Below, in pieces: positions 43,906 to 53,634 of a stretch of DNA of 64,000 nt. A model generated the notes under the pieces. That model saw nothing but the letters and a program-made list of their open reading frames with translations. It searched no databases and was not told where the DNA came from. The position numbers were made by a program, and so were the translations under genes. The DNA lies in contig NZ_VXKN01000002.1 of the NCBI RefSeq assembly GCF_008693185.1, forward strand, positions 62,001 to 126,000. Direction: 5' to 3'. How positions within the stretch are numbered: position 1 is the stretch's first letter; each line of letters opens with the position of its first letter. Source of the DNA: Acinetobacter qingfengensis. GTDB lineage: Bacteria; Pseudomonadota; Gammaproteobacteria; Pseudomonadales; Moraxellaceae.

Positions 43906-43999
43906 GATCTAAATCCTATGTAAAATATTCATATATGATCAAAAAAAATCATCATAAAACTCACAAAAAAAATGATGAAAATAATTGACAGATGTATTC

Positions 44000-44018
44000 G
44001 ATAATTATTATCATTTAT
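44000..44018 (+). promoter_or_regulatory. Fur box upstream of hemP
   Basis: GATAATTATTATCATTTAT, read on the opposite strand, matches 15 of 19 Fur consensus positions and ends 33 bp before hemP. Confidence 0.75.
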
Positions 44019-44051
44019 TTCGTTAAGTAAATACCACGGAGCCAGACAACA

Positions 44052-44222
44052 ATGAACGCACCATTCACTTTATTCACTCGCAATACCGAAACTCAACATA
44101 GTTTACCAATGTTACATTCAAGCAATCTGTTTGCATTAGGTCGTGAAATTCGAATTCTACATGCTGGTGAAGAATATCGTTTACGCTTGACTCGCAATAA
44201 TCGCCTAATTTTAACCAAATAA
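44052..44222 (+). CDS. hemP: Hemin uptake protein HemP
   Basis: A 56-residue basic protein beginning MNAPFTLFTRNTETQHSL. The HemP core has SSNLFALGREIRILHAGEEY and ends YRLRLTRNNRLILTK. HemP is a small iron-regulated protein linked to heme uptake; in Burkholderia it activates heme receptor genes. It stands alone here, with a Fur box upstream and no heme receptor adjacent. Too short for ordinary gene callers with a 60-residue cutoff. Confidence 0.9.
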   Translation: MNAPFTLFTRNTETQHSLPMLHSSNLFALGREIRILHAGEEYRLRLTRNNRLILTK

Positions 44223-44308
44223 TTTTAAACCAGCTCAAATAAAATAGAACACGTGGGAATTATATTTATGCGATCAGCTCAGATCGCATAAATTTTTCAC
44301 TTATTCCT

Positions 44309-46075
44309 TTAAATTGGTACCACTCTAAGTACTTCCTCAAAGCTGGTTAGACCATCTGCAATACGTTTCGCACCCGACAATCTTAAAGGTTGCAATCCTT
44401 CCTGATATGCTTGCTGACGAATCTGATCTAAGCTGGCCTTCTGCCCAAGTAAATGTTTTAATTCCTGACTGGTTGGCATCATTTCATATAAACCTATTCG
44501 TCCTTTATATCCCGTATGACGACATTGTTCACAGCCTACAGCCCGATAAACCTGCTGTGGTATACTACTATTCCACGGCGCAGTAAGTTTTTTCCATTGT
44601 TGAATATCAGTGTTTACCGATTGTTTACAATGAGGACACAGTGTACGTACTAAGCGTTGCGCCAATACACCAAGAATTGTGGCCGCAGACAAAAATGGTT
44701 GTACCCCCAGATCAGTTAAACGAGTTAAACTGGAAGGTGCATCATTGGTATGCAGAGTTGATAACACCAAATGACCTGTTAATGCAGCTTGAATGGCCAT
44801 ATCTGCTGTGTCCTGATCACGAATTTCTCCAACCATGATAATATCAGGATCCTGACGCATTAATGCTTTAATTCCTTCAGCAAAACCCAAATCAATCGAA
44901 GTATTAATTTGCATCTGATTAAAACTGGATTCCAGCATTTCGATTGGATCTTCAATAGTGCATACATTGACTGCATCAGTTGCCAATTGTTTCAATGTCG
45001 AATAAAGTGTTGTCGTTTTTCCTGATCCGGTCGGTCCTGTGACCAGAATAATGCCGTGCGTACTTTGCGTAAGCGTTTTCCATGTTTCCAATAATTGTCC
45101 ACTGAAACCCAACTGAGCAAAAGAACGTACTAGTACTTCAGGATCGAAAATTCGCATTACCAATTTTTCACCAAAAGCTGTTGGTAATGTGGATAAACGC
45201 AATTCTGTTTCCATGCCTTTAGGTGTTCTGGTTTTTAATCGCCCATCTTGTGGTTTACGCTTTTCAGCAACATTCATACGCCCGAGGATTTTAATTCGCG
45301 CAATCACTGCCGTCATAATATTGGTTGGCATATCATAAATATTATGCAATACACCATCAATCCGAAAACGTACCTTACCTAAGTCTTTCCTTGGCTCTAA
45401 ATGAATATCACTGGCACGCTGTTCAAAAGCAAACTGTAATATCCAGTCTACAATCTTTACAATATGCTGATCATTTGCATCAGGATTTTGAGATACTTCT
45501 CCCAATTGTAGTAATGCTTCGACACTTTTATCAGTCTTAAATGCACCTAATCCCTGTGCAGCATGTACTGCACGACTTACCTGATAATACTCCTGTAAAT
45601 AACGGCTTAGTTGCTCAGGATTAAGTAAAACAATTTCTATCTGTTGTTTTTTCATGGAATGGCTTAAATTATTTTTCCATTCCAGATCAAATGGTTGATC
45701 CGTTCCGATAACCACTCGATCTGCCTGCACTTCTACAGCTAAAATTCGGTTACGTAGGGCAAATTCATGGGACATCACTTCGGTTAAGCGGGCAACATCA
45801 GCTTTAAGTGGATCAATAACGAAATATGGTAGATTTACTAATTTTGCCAACCATTGACATAAACGATTCAAGGTCAGTTTTCTATCAGGATGCTGGTGTT
45901 CCGAAAGATTAAAATACGCAATCCATTGTAATGGATGCCAAGATAACTGGGTTTTGTTACGTGTGGTAGTCAAAACTAAATTGGTATCTTTTTCTGTAAT
46001 TTTTTGATCCTGCTGCAATTGCTTTAAACACCAGTGTAAATCAATTTTTCCATATATTGTCATACGTTGTTGCAT
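44309..46075 (-). CDS. GspE/PilB-family secretion or pilus ATPase
   Basis: A 588-residue traffic ATPase. A divergent N-terminal domain (1 to about 180) is followed by the catalytic core: Walker A GPTGSGKTTTLYSTLKQL, Asp box CTIEDPIEMLE, Walker B DPDIIMVGEIRDQDTADMA, His box LTGHLVLSTLHTNDA, and the tetracysteine zinc site CPHC...CEQC. It powers pseudopilus or pilus assembly. No pil or gsp partner adjoins, so its machine is encoded elsewhere, or it is a paralogue. Confidence 0.88.
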   Translation of the reverse strand: MQQRMTIYGKIDLHWCLKQLQQDQKITEKDTNLVLTTTRNKTQLSWHPLQWIAYFNLSEHQHPDRKLTLNRLCQWLAKLVNLPYFVIDPLKADVARLTEVMSHEFALRNRILAVEVQADRVVIGTDQPFDLEWKNNLSHSMKKQQIEIVLLNPEQLSRYLQEYYQVSRAVHAAQGLGAFKTDKSVEALLQLGEVSQNPDANDQHIVKIVDWILQFAFEQRASDIHLEPRKDLGKVRFRIDGVLHNIYDMPTNIMTAVIARIKILGRMNVAEKRKPQDGRLKTRTPKGMETELRLSTLPTAFGEKLVMRIFDPEVLVRSFAQLGFSGQLLETWKTLTQSTHGIILVTGPTGSGKTTTLYSTLKQLATDAVNVCTIEDPIEMLESSFNQMQINTSIDLGFAEGIKALMRQDPDIIMVGEIRDQDTADMAIQAALTGHLVLSTLHTNDAPSSLTRLTDLGVQPFLSAATILGVLAQRLVRTLCPHCKQSVNTDIQQWKKLTAPWNSSIPQQVYRAVGCEQCRHTGYKGRIGLYEMMPTSQELKHLLGQKASLDQIRQQAYQEGLQPLRLSGAKRIADGLTSFEEVLRVVPI

Positions 46076-46139
46076 AAGTTTGCCTGTTCACCCCTAAACT
46101 AGATCTATAGTTTATACCAAATTTATCCATCCTTCTTAA

Positions 46140-46862
46140 CTAAGTCTTTTGTAATGACAAAATAATGACTTTGTCCATTGCTATATGAAACTTAATATTA
46201 AAATTTGCATAAGATAAACCGTAAACCTTTTCTTCTTTTTGTTGATAAGCGGGTTTGGGGTTTTGTGCCAAGATAGCTTCTAAAGTCTGAAGTGTTTCAG
46301 CATTAATCGCATGTTCTTGTAACAGTTTCGTCAATTCAGATTGTGCAGAATCAGACCAACTGACCATTAAAATCTCTGGTTGATGTTGTGCATAACCACT
46401 GATCGCTTCAGGAATTGCTTCAACATAAGCAAGATACGGTTTAATATCAATAATCGGAGTGCCATGCAAAAGATCTGCACCAGAAACATAAACTCGAGTA
46501 TATTTATTTTCTCGCTGAACACTTAAAAACTTCACCACTGATAGGCCCATTGTTGAAGGTCGATACATACTACGGCTGGCAAAAACCCCCATTTTCTTAT
46601 TCCCACCCAGCCTCGGAGGACGAATCAGTGGTTGAAAATTGTCTTTCTGATTGGTTCTCTTATTTTCATGAAATTGCCATATTAGCCAGATATGACTAAA
46701 TTGCTCTAATCCAACAAAGGCATTTAAATCATCATAGGGTGCGAACATTTCAATGTAAGATATTGAATTTACTAAATTTGGTTGACGAGGAATACCAAAT
46801 TTTTCTTTAAAAGGAGAATGCATCACACCGATAATCGGAACATTCAGTTCTTTGTTCATCAT
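46140..46862 (-). CDS. trmO: tRNA (N6-threonylcarbamoyl-A37)-N6-methyltransferase TrmO
   Basis: A 240-residue TsaA/TrmO beta-barrel protein. It has PIIGVMHSPFKEKFGIPRQP, GLEQFSHIWLIWQFHEN, LGGNKKMGVFASRSMYRPS and GADLLHGTPIIDIKPYL. It uses SAM to methylate t6A37 to m6t6A in tRNA-Thr. The start is one of two adjacent ATG codons. A single gene. Confidence 0.93.
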   Translation of the reverse strand: MMNKELNVPIIGVMHSPFKEKFGIPRQPNLVNSISYIEMFAPYDDLNAFVGLEQFSHIWLIWQFHENKRTNQKDNFQPLIRPPRLGGNKKMGVFASRSMYRPSTMGLSVVKFLSVQRENKYTRVYVSGADLLHGTPIIDIKPYLAYVEAIPEAISGYAQHQPEILMVSWSDSAQSELTKLLQEHAINAETLQTLEAILAQNPKPAYQQKEEKVYGLSYANFNIKFHIAMDKVIILSLQKT

Positions 46863-46959
46863 TTTTTTTTATAAAGACCATTAGTTATATTCAGTGTAAC
46901 GAGAAACGTTTTAGATTAAAATAGCAGCCTGTTTTTATTGGATAATTATTGAGAACTCG

Positions 46960-47739
46960 ATGGCTGCATTTAATGTAGAAAAAATTATTGACGTTCATCA
47001 CTGGAACGATACTTTATTTAGTTTTAAAACCACACGCGATCAAAGCCTGCGTTTTAAGAATGGTCAGTTTGTCATGATTGGGCTTGAAGTAAATGGCAAA
47101 CCGCTAATGCGTGCCTACTCTATAGCAAGTGCAAATTATGAAGATCATCTTGAGTTTTTCTCAATTAAAGTTCCTGATGGTCCATTAACGTCTATTTTAC
47201 AAAAAGTAAAAGTCGGCGATGACATCCTGATTTCCAAAAAACCAACAGGTACTTTGGTTCATGATGATTTGAACCCAGGAAAAAATTTATATTTTCTTTC
47301 TTCCGGAACTGGTTTGGCGCCTTTTCTTTCCCTTATTCGTGACCCAGAGACTTACGAAAAATTTGATAAAGTTATTCTAGTGCACGGTACACGCTGGATT
47401 AGCGAATTAGCTTATCAAGATTTAATCTTGAATGAATTGCCAAACAATGAATGGTTTGAAGAACTGGATATCAAAAATAAGTTAATTTACTACCCAACAG
47501 TGACTCGTGAACCTTTCAGAAATGAAGGACGAGTAACAACGGCAATTGAAACAGGTCAAATATTTGAAAAAATTGGTTTACCACCATTTAATCCCGAAAC
47601 TGACCGTGCCATGTTATGTGGTAGCCCACACTTTTTAACAGACGTTGCTGCATTACTAGATAAAGCAGGTTTAAAAGAATCGCCACGTATGGGTGTATTA
47701 GGTGATTATGTAATTGAACGTGCATTTGTGGAAAAATAA
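46960..47739 (+). CDS. fpr: Ferredoxin/flavodoxin-NADP+ reductase
   Basis: A 259-residue subclass-I bacterial FPR. It has the FAD motif RAYSIASANYEDHLEFF, the NADP motif SSGTGLAPFLSLIRDPETY, VILVHGTRW, MLCGSPHFLTD and the family-typical C-terminal GVLGDYVIERAFVEK. It exchanges electrons between NADPH and ferredoxin or flavodoxin and, in pseudomonads, supports iron release and redox-stress defence. GAGAA precedes the ATG. A strong terminator follows. Confidence 0.95.
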   Translation: MAAFNVEKIIDVHHWNDTLFSFKTTRDQSLRFKNGQFVMIGLEVNGKPLMRAYSIASANYEDHLEFFSIKVPDGPLTSILQKVKVGDDILISKKPTGTLVHDDLNPGKNLYFLSSGTGLAPFLSLIRDPETYEKFDKVILVHGTRWISELAYQDLILNELPNNEWFEELDIKNKLIYYPTVTREPFRNEGRVTTAIETGQIFEKIGLPPFNPETDRAMLCGSPHFLTDVAALLDKAGLKESPRMGVLGDYVIERAFVEK

Positions 47740-47778
47740 GATTCTAGCCACTAACGCCTAGAATTTTATGGCTAATCT

Positions 47779-47806
47779 AAAGACCTGAGATTTCAGGTCT
47801 TTTTCA
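47779..47806. terminator. Terminator of fpr
   Basis: AAAGACCTGA pairs with TCAGGTCTTT over a tiny loop and is followed by T residues. Confidence 0.85.
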
Positions 47807-47815
47807 TATCAAAAT

Positions 47816-48322
47816 TTAACTGATCTGACTAATTTCCTGTGTAGATTGTCTGGCTTGTAATTGAAGCTGAATGGCATGCATAAAACCTGTCCATGTGGCA
47901 TCAGGCTCCCAAATTTCGTGTAGAGCTATATCAGCAATAGCAATATCAATACCCAAATAATATTGTTGATATAAATACATTAAACTGCTGACTCGCAAAT
48001 TCTTCGCACAGTGTAGCCAGACTTTTTGTTCCTGTACCAAATATGCAATTAAATCTAGAATCAACAATCCTGTGGATGGATTAGGACAATCCCACAGTAA
48101 TGGAATATGTATATAATCTAATCCAAGTTCCAGACAAATTTTATCTTCGTTTGGTAAATGATTAGATGCATTTGTGAGAGCCAGATTAACAATTGTATTA
48201 AAGCCAGCAGCTTTAATTTGTGCCAATTGTTCAAAAGTTGGCTGACCTGATGTCGTTAAATGTTCATGTATAAATACATGATTCAAAATATCTGTTAATG
48301 CCTCATCAATTCTATTTTGCAT
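47816..48322 (-). CDS. Protein-tyrosine-phosphatase-like protein with shortened P-loop
   Basis: A 168-residue protein related to the DUF442/DSP-like phosphatase family. It has TSGQPTFEQLAQIKAAGFNTIVNL and the P-loop candidate VWLHCAKNLRVSSLMYLY. The loop is C-x4-R, not the canonical C-x5-R. Family members with HC-A-x-N-x-RV are annotated as phosphatases, but activity is unproven. The start ATG follows the T-run of the upstream aroG terminator by four bases with no visible Shine-Dalgarno, so expression may need read-through or be weak. Confidence 0.65.
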   Translation of the reverse strand: MQNRIDEALTDILNHVFIHEHLTTSGQPTFEQLAQIKAAGFNTIVNLALTNASNHLPNEDKICLELGLDYIHIPLLWDCPNPSTGLLILDLIAYLVQEQKVWLHCAKNLRVSSLMYLYQQYYLGIDIAIADIALHEIWEPDATWTGFMHAIQLQLQARQSTQEISQIS

Positions 48323-48325
48323 AGT

Positions 48326-48349
48326 AAAAACGCCATCTTAATGATGGCG
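48326..48349 (-). terminator. Terminator of aroG
   Basis: On the minus strand a 7-bp stem (CGCCATC/GATGGCG) is followed by TTTTT, immediately before the next gene. Confidence 0.7.
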
Positions 48350-48361
48350 CTCCTTTAAAAA

Positions 48362-49453
48362 TTATCGATTCACCAAAACATCTTTTAATGCTTGGTTCAT
48401 TTCAAGTAATACCCGTTCTGTCGTATCCCAGTCAATACAACCATCAGTCACTGATTGCCCGTATTCTAATTGTGTTAAATCTTTTGGAATATCTTGACGA
48501 CCACCTTTTAAGTGACTCTCAACCATGACACCAACAATAGTTTTATTACCATCAAGAATTTGTTCTGTCAGATTTTTAAGCACTAAAGGTTGTAAATATG
48601 GATCTTTATTTGAATTGGCATGACTTGCATCAATCATGATTTTATTGCTAACTTTAGCCTTATTCAGGGCATCTTCTGCCTGTGCTACTGATGTGGCATC
48701 ATAATTTGGCTTACCATTACCGCCACGTAATACAACATGAGCATAAGGATTACCTTTAGTACGAATAATCGACGCCTGCCCCTGATCATTTAGACCCAGA
48801 AAACTATGTCCAGATTTCACCGCCTGCATAGCATTGGTTGCCACAGTCAAACCGCCATCTGTACCATTTTTGAATCCTACTGGAGAAGACAATCCTGATG
48901 ACATTTCACGATGTGTCTGACTTTCGGTGGTTCTTGCCCCAATTGCAGACCATGCGATTAAATCCTGCAAATATTGTGGTGAGTTTGGATCAAGTGCTTC
49001 TGTAGCGCAAGGTAAGCCTTTTTCATTGAGTTCCAGTAAAAGTTTGCGGCCAATATATAAGCCTTTTTCAATATCAAAAGAATCATTCATGTCAGGATCA
49101 TTAATTAATCCTTTCCAACCTACTGTTGTACGAGGTTTTTCAAAATATACCCGCATGATGATATACAAACTATCTTTTACTTTTTCACGTAATTTTAACA
49201 AGCGATCAGCATATTCATGTGCAGCTTTTGGATCATGAATAGAACATGGACCAATCACAACAAAAATACGTTTATCATTATTATCCAGAATGTCACGAAC
49301 AACCTGACGACCTTCAAGTACTGTAGCTCTAGCTGCGTCCGTTAAGGGCAATTGCTCTTTAAGTTGTGCTGGCGTAATTAAAGGCTGTACGCTGGCTACA
49401 TTAATATCATTTACATCCGTATTTGCCACAGTATGGGCGGTTAAATCATTCAT
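48362..49453 (-). CDS. aroG: 3-deoxy-7-phosphoheptulonate synthase (class I DAHP synthase), AroG-like isozyme
   Basis: About 363 residues with standard class-I motifs: VIGPCSIHDPKAAHEYADR, YFEKPRTTVGWKGLINDP, WSAIGARTTESQTHREM, GFKNGTDGG, IDASHANSNKDP and SVTDGCIDWD. It is closer to E. coli AroG/AroF than the copy at 13795-14889. GAGAAAGTA precedes the ATG at 49453; the longer TTG frame is less likely. No attenuator-like leader is visible upstream, so the two isozymes appear to be regulated differently. Confidence 0.95.
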   Translation of the reverse strand: MNDLTAHTVANTDVNDINVASVQPLITPAQLKEQLPLTDAARATVLEGRQVVRDILDNNDKRIFVVIGPCSIHDPKAAHEYADRLLKLREKVKDSLYIIMRVYFEKPRTTVGWKGLINDPDMNDSFDIEKGLYIGRKLLLELNEKGLPCATEALDPNSPQYLQDLIAWSAIGARTTESQTHREMSSGLSSPVGFKNGTDGGLTVATNAMQAVKSGHSFLGLNDQGQASIIRTKGNPYAHVVLRGGNGKPNYDATSVAQAEDALNKAKVSNKIMIDASHANSNKDPYLQPLVLKNLTEQILDGNKTIVGVMVESHLKGGRQDIPKDLTQLEYGQSVTDGCIDWDTTERVLLEMNQALKDVLVNR

Positions 49454-49600
49454 TACTTTCTCAACGAACAAAAAACATCATTTTATGCATGCAATATAAC
49501 ATGAATTGATGCTTTTTGACTGCTGATCAAGCAAGAAAATAGCAGAGTATCTTCATTCATAAATGATACTATTGGTGTGAATATTATTTTATTCAATACA

Positions 49601-50470
49601 TTAGGCATGCTGCTGTAACTGCTTGGTAACAAGGGCTTGTTCAGATGCTGCAGGTTTGGCTTTTACCGGATGAATAATAAAATTAATGCCAAGTGCAAAT
49701 AAAGTAATACCTAATACACGGCGAATGAGCTTTTCCGGCATTTTAGAACTAATTAATGTACCAATTACAATTGCAGGAATAGAACCAACTAACAGCCATG
49801 TCAATAAACTAAAATCAACATTACCAGTACTTAAATGCCCCAGTCCTGCGACCAATGTGAGTAACACTGCATGGACAACATCCGAACCAATAATTCGAAT
49901 CATAGGCAAATTGGGAAACATAATAATCAAAGCCATCACACCAAATGCGCCAGCACCGACAGAAGATAGTGTTACAAATATGCCCAGCACAATTCCCATG
50001 ATAACAATATAAAATTTTTTCGATGGATCATAGCCATTTTGTTGCTGATGATGTCCTTCATTCTTACGATACTTATCAAAGAACTTTTCAATCGTTGTTC
50101 TAAAAATAATGGAAATACCGGTCAATGTCAGCATAAACCCTAGCACAATGGTCAATACAGATTTGTAATGTGTAGATTGGCTTAAATAATGTTCTAATGC
50201 CCATGTTGTTGCAAAAGATGCAGGAATACTGCCAACAGATAACCAGATCACAATCGGCCAAACAATATTTAATTTACGGGCGTGTACCATCGAACCGCAA
50301 AATTTAGAAATTGCCGCATATAATAAGTCTGTCCCAATAGCAATATGAGGTTCAATTTTAAAGAGCCCGATTAAGATTGGTGTCATTAAAGAGCCACCAC
50401 CTACGCCGGTGATTCCTACACAAAAGCCGACCAACATACCGGCTAAAATATAATGAATAACATCAATCAT
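49601..50470 (-). CDS. TauE/SafE-family membrane permease
   Basis: A 289-residue protein with eight or so membrane segments. It has the N-terminal family motif VGFCVGITGVGGGSLMTPIL and a second repeat LSSVGAGAFGVMALI, each typical of the TauE/SafE (DUF81) fold. Members export sulfite, sulfoacetate or other small anions; substrate unknown here. A hydrophilic loop sits mid-protein (residues about 115-145). No sulfur gene adjoins. Confidence 0.88.
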   Translation of the reverse strand: MIDVIHYILAGMLVGFCVGITGVGGGSLMTPILIGLFKIEPHIAIGTDLLYAAISKFCGSMVHARKLNIVWPIVIWLSVGSIPASFATTWALEHYLSQSTHYKSVLTIVLGFMLTLTGISIIFRTTIEKFFDKYRKNEGHHQQQNGYDPSKKFYIVIMGIVLGIFVTLSSVGAGAFGVMALIIMFPNLPMIRIIGSDVVHAVLLTLVAGLGHLSTGNVDFSLLTWLLVGSIPAIVIGTLISSKMPEKLIRRVLGITLFALGINFIIHPVKAKPAASEQALVTKQLQQHA

Positions 50471-50792
50471 GGCTTTTCCATTAAAACTGCTGAATGGTGC
50501 GCATCTTATTACTTTTTCATCTAAAGTGTTGTGAACTTTATTGCTTTACTTATGAATAATTAAGATATATAGATATCCAATTTTAATGCTGATAAATTTT
50601 TATTATTATTTTTCAATAACATATAAAAAATATAAATAATTTAAACTTGCAGTAAGTTTTTATGATCAGCATTTCACTTGATCTGTTTTTATCATAACCA
50701 AGTCATTATTTATGATTTAAAAATCACCCTAGATATAAATCCAAGGTGATTTATAATTAAAATACTATCATCAGTTAGCTAAATACTTTGCT
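50471..50792. other. Intergenic stretch between the TauE permease and the antiporter
   Basis: About 320 AT-rich bases with no gene. It holds the TauE promoter region and, at 50719-50752, a hairpin (AAATCACC/GGTGATTT) whose minus-strand side is followed by five T residues, a terminator for the antiporter gene. Confidence 0.65.
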
Positions 50793-52298
50793 CTAAAAAT
50801 TATCCGGATGTTCAAGTCTCTTCACTTCTTTTTCAACCTCTTGAACAGTTTTGTCAGCCCGAATTTCCCCACCTGAATTTTTCTTGTTAATCAATGCAGA
50901 TGGATCATAGATACTGATCACTTCATTTCCTTGATCGTCTTCATCAATAATATACTGAACTCCACGTACATTCATTTTATGACAGATTTTTTGATACCAA
51001 CCTGAAAAACCTGTTTTGGGTTCATCAGGATTATAATAAAATGCATTCATCACTTGCGGTAAACCCAGACCACAGACTAATCCAGATAACAGCACACAAA
51101 TAAAAGTATAGCCAATTAACACATCGCTATAATCACTTAGAACCGACATATTTGACACAGCAAGGATCAATGCCAATGACAAACCACCACGTACACCCCC
51201 CCAGGATAAAATGGTTAAACTGCCGTTATAGCTTTTTTTGCTGACTGAAGGGAAAAACATAAATGCAAGAAAATTGGCAGCAAAACGAGAAATATGTAAT
51301 ATGATAAAAGCAATAATACCGCCAAATACCAATTCTTTACTTAAATCGATAATAAACAATTCCAAACCGATCAAGGTAAATAAGAAGGCATTAATGATCC
51401 CTTCCATTGTGTGCCAAAAATGATTAACTTCATTAATTTCTTTTTCTTTAAGAACTTCCTGCCATTTATTACCAACCACCAAACCGGCAATAACACAAGC
51501 GATAGGCGCAGAAGCATGCGCATATAATGCAATCAAATATGCACCAGAGGCCAAGACCGCCGTGGTCATGATTAAAGATTCCATTTCATGCCTTTGCTTT
51601 AGCACCCATAAAGCAATATGACCTGTGACAACACCAATAACAATTGCAATAAAAATTTCTAAAAACAAATGACTCAGAATATATTGTGGGGTAACGTGAT
51701 CGCCTTTAATGATATTAAGAATGGTCATAAAAACCGCAATACACATGGCATCGTTAAATAAAGATTCTCCCTCAAGTTTCACCATTAAATGATGTGGGGC
51801 ACGAACTGAACTCAGTACGCCTTTAATCCCAATTGGGTCTGTTGCACCTAATGCTGCACCCAATAATAGTAATACTAGAATGTCAACTTTATGCCCAATC
51901 AACCATTGGTACCCAAACAATAGACCAGCAAATAAAACTGCACAAATCACTAATGCCAGTGATGCCAGAATCCCGATCGGCTTCCAATAACGCTTTAAAT
52001 CTGAAACTTTAAATTTTAAGGCTGATGCCATCAAAATAAAACAAATCACACCATTGATTAAAAAATCATAGAATTGAAAGCTCCTGACAGTTGCTTCAAT
52101 TTTTTCTATATTAATCGAAATAATGTCACTGCCATTAAATAAACTTGCTGCCCATTGTAAAATAAATACAAATAATGCAGAAACAATTGGGACACCGATG
52201 GCTGCCGGAAACCCTAAAACTTTTTTATTAAATAAAGTTGTCGAGATGGATAATAAAAATACAACGGTTAATGCCTGTAAAAATAAATAACTTCCCAT
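50793..52298 (-). CDS. Cation:proton antiporter (CPA1/NhaP type)
   Basis: About 501 residues with roughly twelve membrane helices and a soluble C-terminal tail (about 420-500). The CPA1 core is visible: GAALGATDPIGIKGVLSSV, KLEGESLFNDAMCIAVFMTI with the ion-binding ND pair, and WGGVRGGLSLALILAVS. It should exchange Na+ or K+ for protons in pH and salt homeostasis. The ATG at 52298 preceded by GAGAAG is preferred over an in-frame TTG at 52328. Confidence 0.9.
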   Translation of the reverse strand: MGSYLFLQALTVVFLLSISTTLFNKKVLGFPAAIGVPIVSALFVFILQWAASLFNGSDIISINIEKIEATVRSFQFYDFLINGVICFILMASALKFKVSDLKRYWKPIGILASLALVICAVLFAGLLFGYQWLIGHKVDILVLLLLGAALGATDPIGIKGVLSSVRAPHHLMVKLEGESLFNDAMCIAVFMTILNIIKGDHVTPQYILSHLFLEIFIAIVIGVVTGHIALWVLKQRHEMESLIMTTAVLASGAYLIALYAHASAPIACVIAGLVVGNKWQEVLKEKEINEVNHFWHTMEGIINAFLFTLIGLELFIIDLSKELVFGGIIAFIILHISRFAANFLAFMFFPSVSKKSYNGSLTILSWGGVRGGLSLALILAVSNMSVLSDYSDVLIGYTFICVLLSGLVCGLGLPQVMNAFYYNPDEPKTGFSGWYQKICHKMNVRGVQYIIDEDDQGNEVISIYDPSALINKKNSGGEIRADKTVQEVEKEVKRLEHPDNF

Positions 52299-52599
52299 GG
52301 TCTTCTCTAGATTCAAAATAATCGACAACTATGCCTAACATCGGGCAAAATCACTGGAAACAGGTTCCACAAACCTATTGTAAAACAAATTTCTTGCACA
52401 TTTTTGATAAATTAAGACTGAAAATTAGTTTTGTTAATACTGACCAACAGCACCATGATTACAATACCTTGATCAAGTTAATTGCGTAGGTTTTTTTGTA
52501 TTTAAAATCGTCATCAAGATGAATTTATGTTGGCAAATTTACATTTTTAAGGCTTTTTGCTTTATTATGTTGCTTATTTTTTGTTGAAGTCAGATACCC

Positions 52600-53634
52600 T
52601 TGGATACAATAACTCTCCTTCAGCCAGATGACTGGCATGCGCATTTACGTGATGGCGAAGCGTTAAGGCGTACTGTTCCAGATTTAGCCAAACAATTCCA
52701 TCGGGCGATTTGTATGCCAAATCTTGTCCCACCAGTAAAAACAGTAGAAGAAGCAATTGCCTACCGTCAGCGCATTTTGGCACATGTACCCAATGGTATT
52801 GATTTTGATCCCCGTATGGTATTGTATTTTACTGATCATACCCCAGCCGAAGAAGTGGTTAAAATTAAACAATCAGACGCTGTAAATGCCATCAAACTTT
52901 ATCCGGCAGGCGCAACAACAAACTCAGAAAATGGGGTCAGTGATATTCGTAAGGTTTATCCTGTCATTGAGCAACTGGAAGAACATCAAGTCCCATTGTT
53001 ATTACATGGCGAAGTTACACATTCACACGTTGATATTTTTGACCGTGAAAAACGTTATCTCGATGAAGTTTTAGTGCCGCTTTTGCGTCAGTTCCCACAA
53101 TTAAAAATTGTACTGGAACATATCACCACTGCAGATGCTGCAAATTTTGTACTGGAACAAGGCCGCAATGTTGCAGCGACTATTACGCCACAGCACTTAC
53201 TGTTTAATCGTAATCATATGCTGGTTGGTGGAATCAAACCACACTTTTATTGTTTACCAATTTTAAAACGTCAGACCCACCAAACCACTTTACTTGAAGT
53301 GGCAACAAGTGGTAATCCAAAGTTCTTTTTGGGTACAGACTCTGCACCGCATGCACAAAGCAAAAAAGAACAAGCTTGTGGCTGTGCTGGCTGTTATAGT
53401 GCACCAAATGCCATTGAATTATATGCACAGGCATTTGAACAAATGGGAAAACTTGACAAACTTGAAGGTTTTGCCAGTCATTTTGGTGCAGATTTTTATG
53501 GTCTGGCTCGTAATACCAAAACTATCACACTGGTACGTCAATCTATACAGGTTCCTGCGCAGCTTGATTATCTGGACAATGATCCAATTATTCCATTGTA
53601 TGCTGGCCAGACTCTAAACTGGAGTCTACAATGA
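52600..53634 (+). CDS. pyrC: Dihydroorotase
   Basis: A 344-residue type-II dihydroorotase. The metal site is DWHAHLRDG, the carboxylated Lys lies in [19 protein letters not shown], and further metal ligands are in LLLHGEVTH and LEHITT. The catalytic Asp is in [11 protein letters not shown]. It closes carbamoyl-aspartate to dihydroorotate in pyrimidine synthesis. The start appears to be TTG, since no ATG lies near and the family N terminus begins exactly there. It overlaps rnt by 4 bp. Confidence 0.95.
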   Translation: MDTITLLQPDDWHAHLRDGEALRRTVPDLAKQFHRAICMPNLVPPVKTVEEAIAYRQRILAHVPNGIDFDPRMVLYFTDHTPAEEVVKIKQSDAVNAIKLYPAGATTNSENGVSDIRKVYPVIEQLEEHQVPLLLHGEVTHSHVDIFDREKRYLDEVLVPLLRQFPQLKIVLEHITTADAANFVLEQGRNVAATITPQHLLFNRNHMLVGGIKPHFYCLPILKRQTHQTTLLEVATSGNPKFFLGTDSAPHAQSKKEQACGCAGCYSAPNAIELYAQAFEQMGKLDKLEGFASHFGADFYGLARNTKTITLVRQSIQVPAQLDYLDNDPIIPLYAGQTLNWSLQ

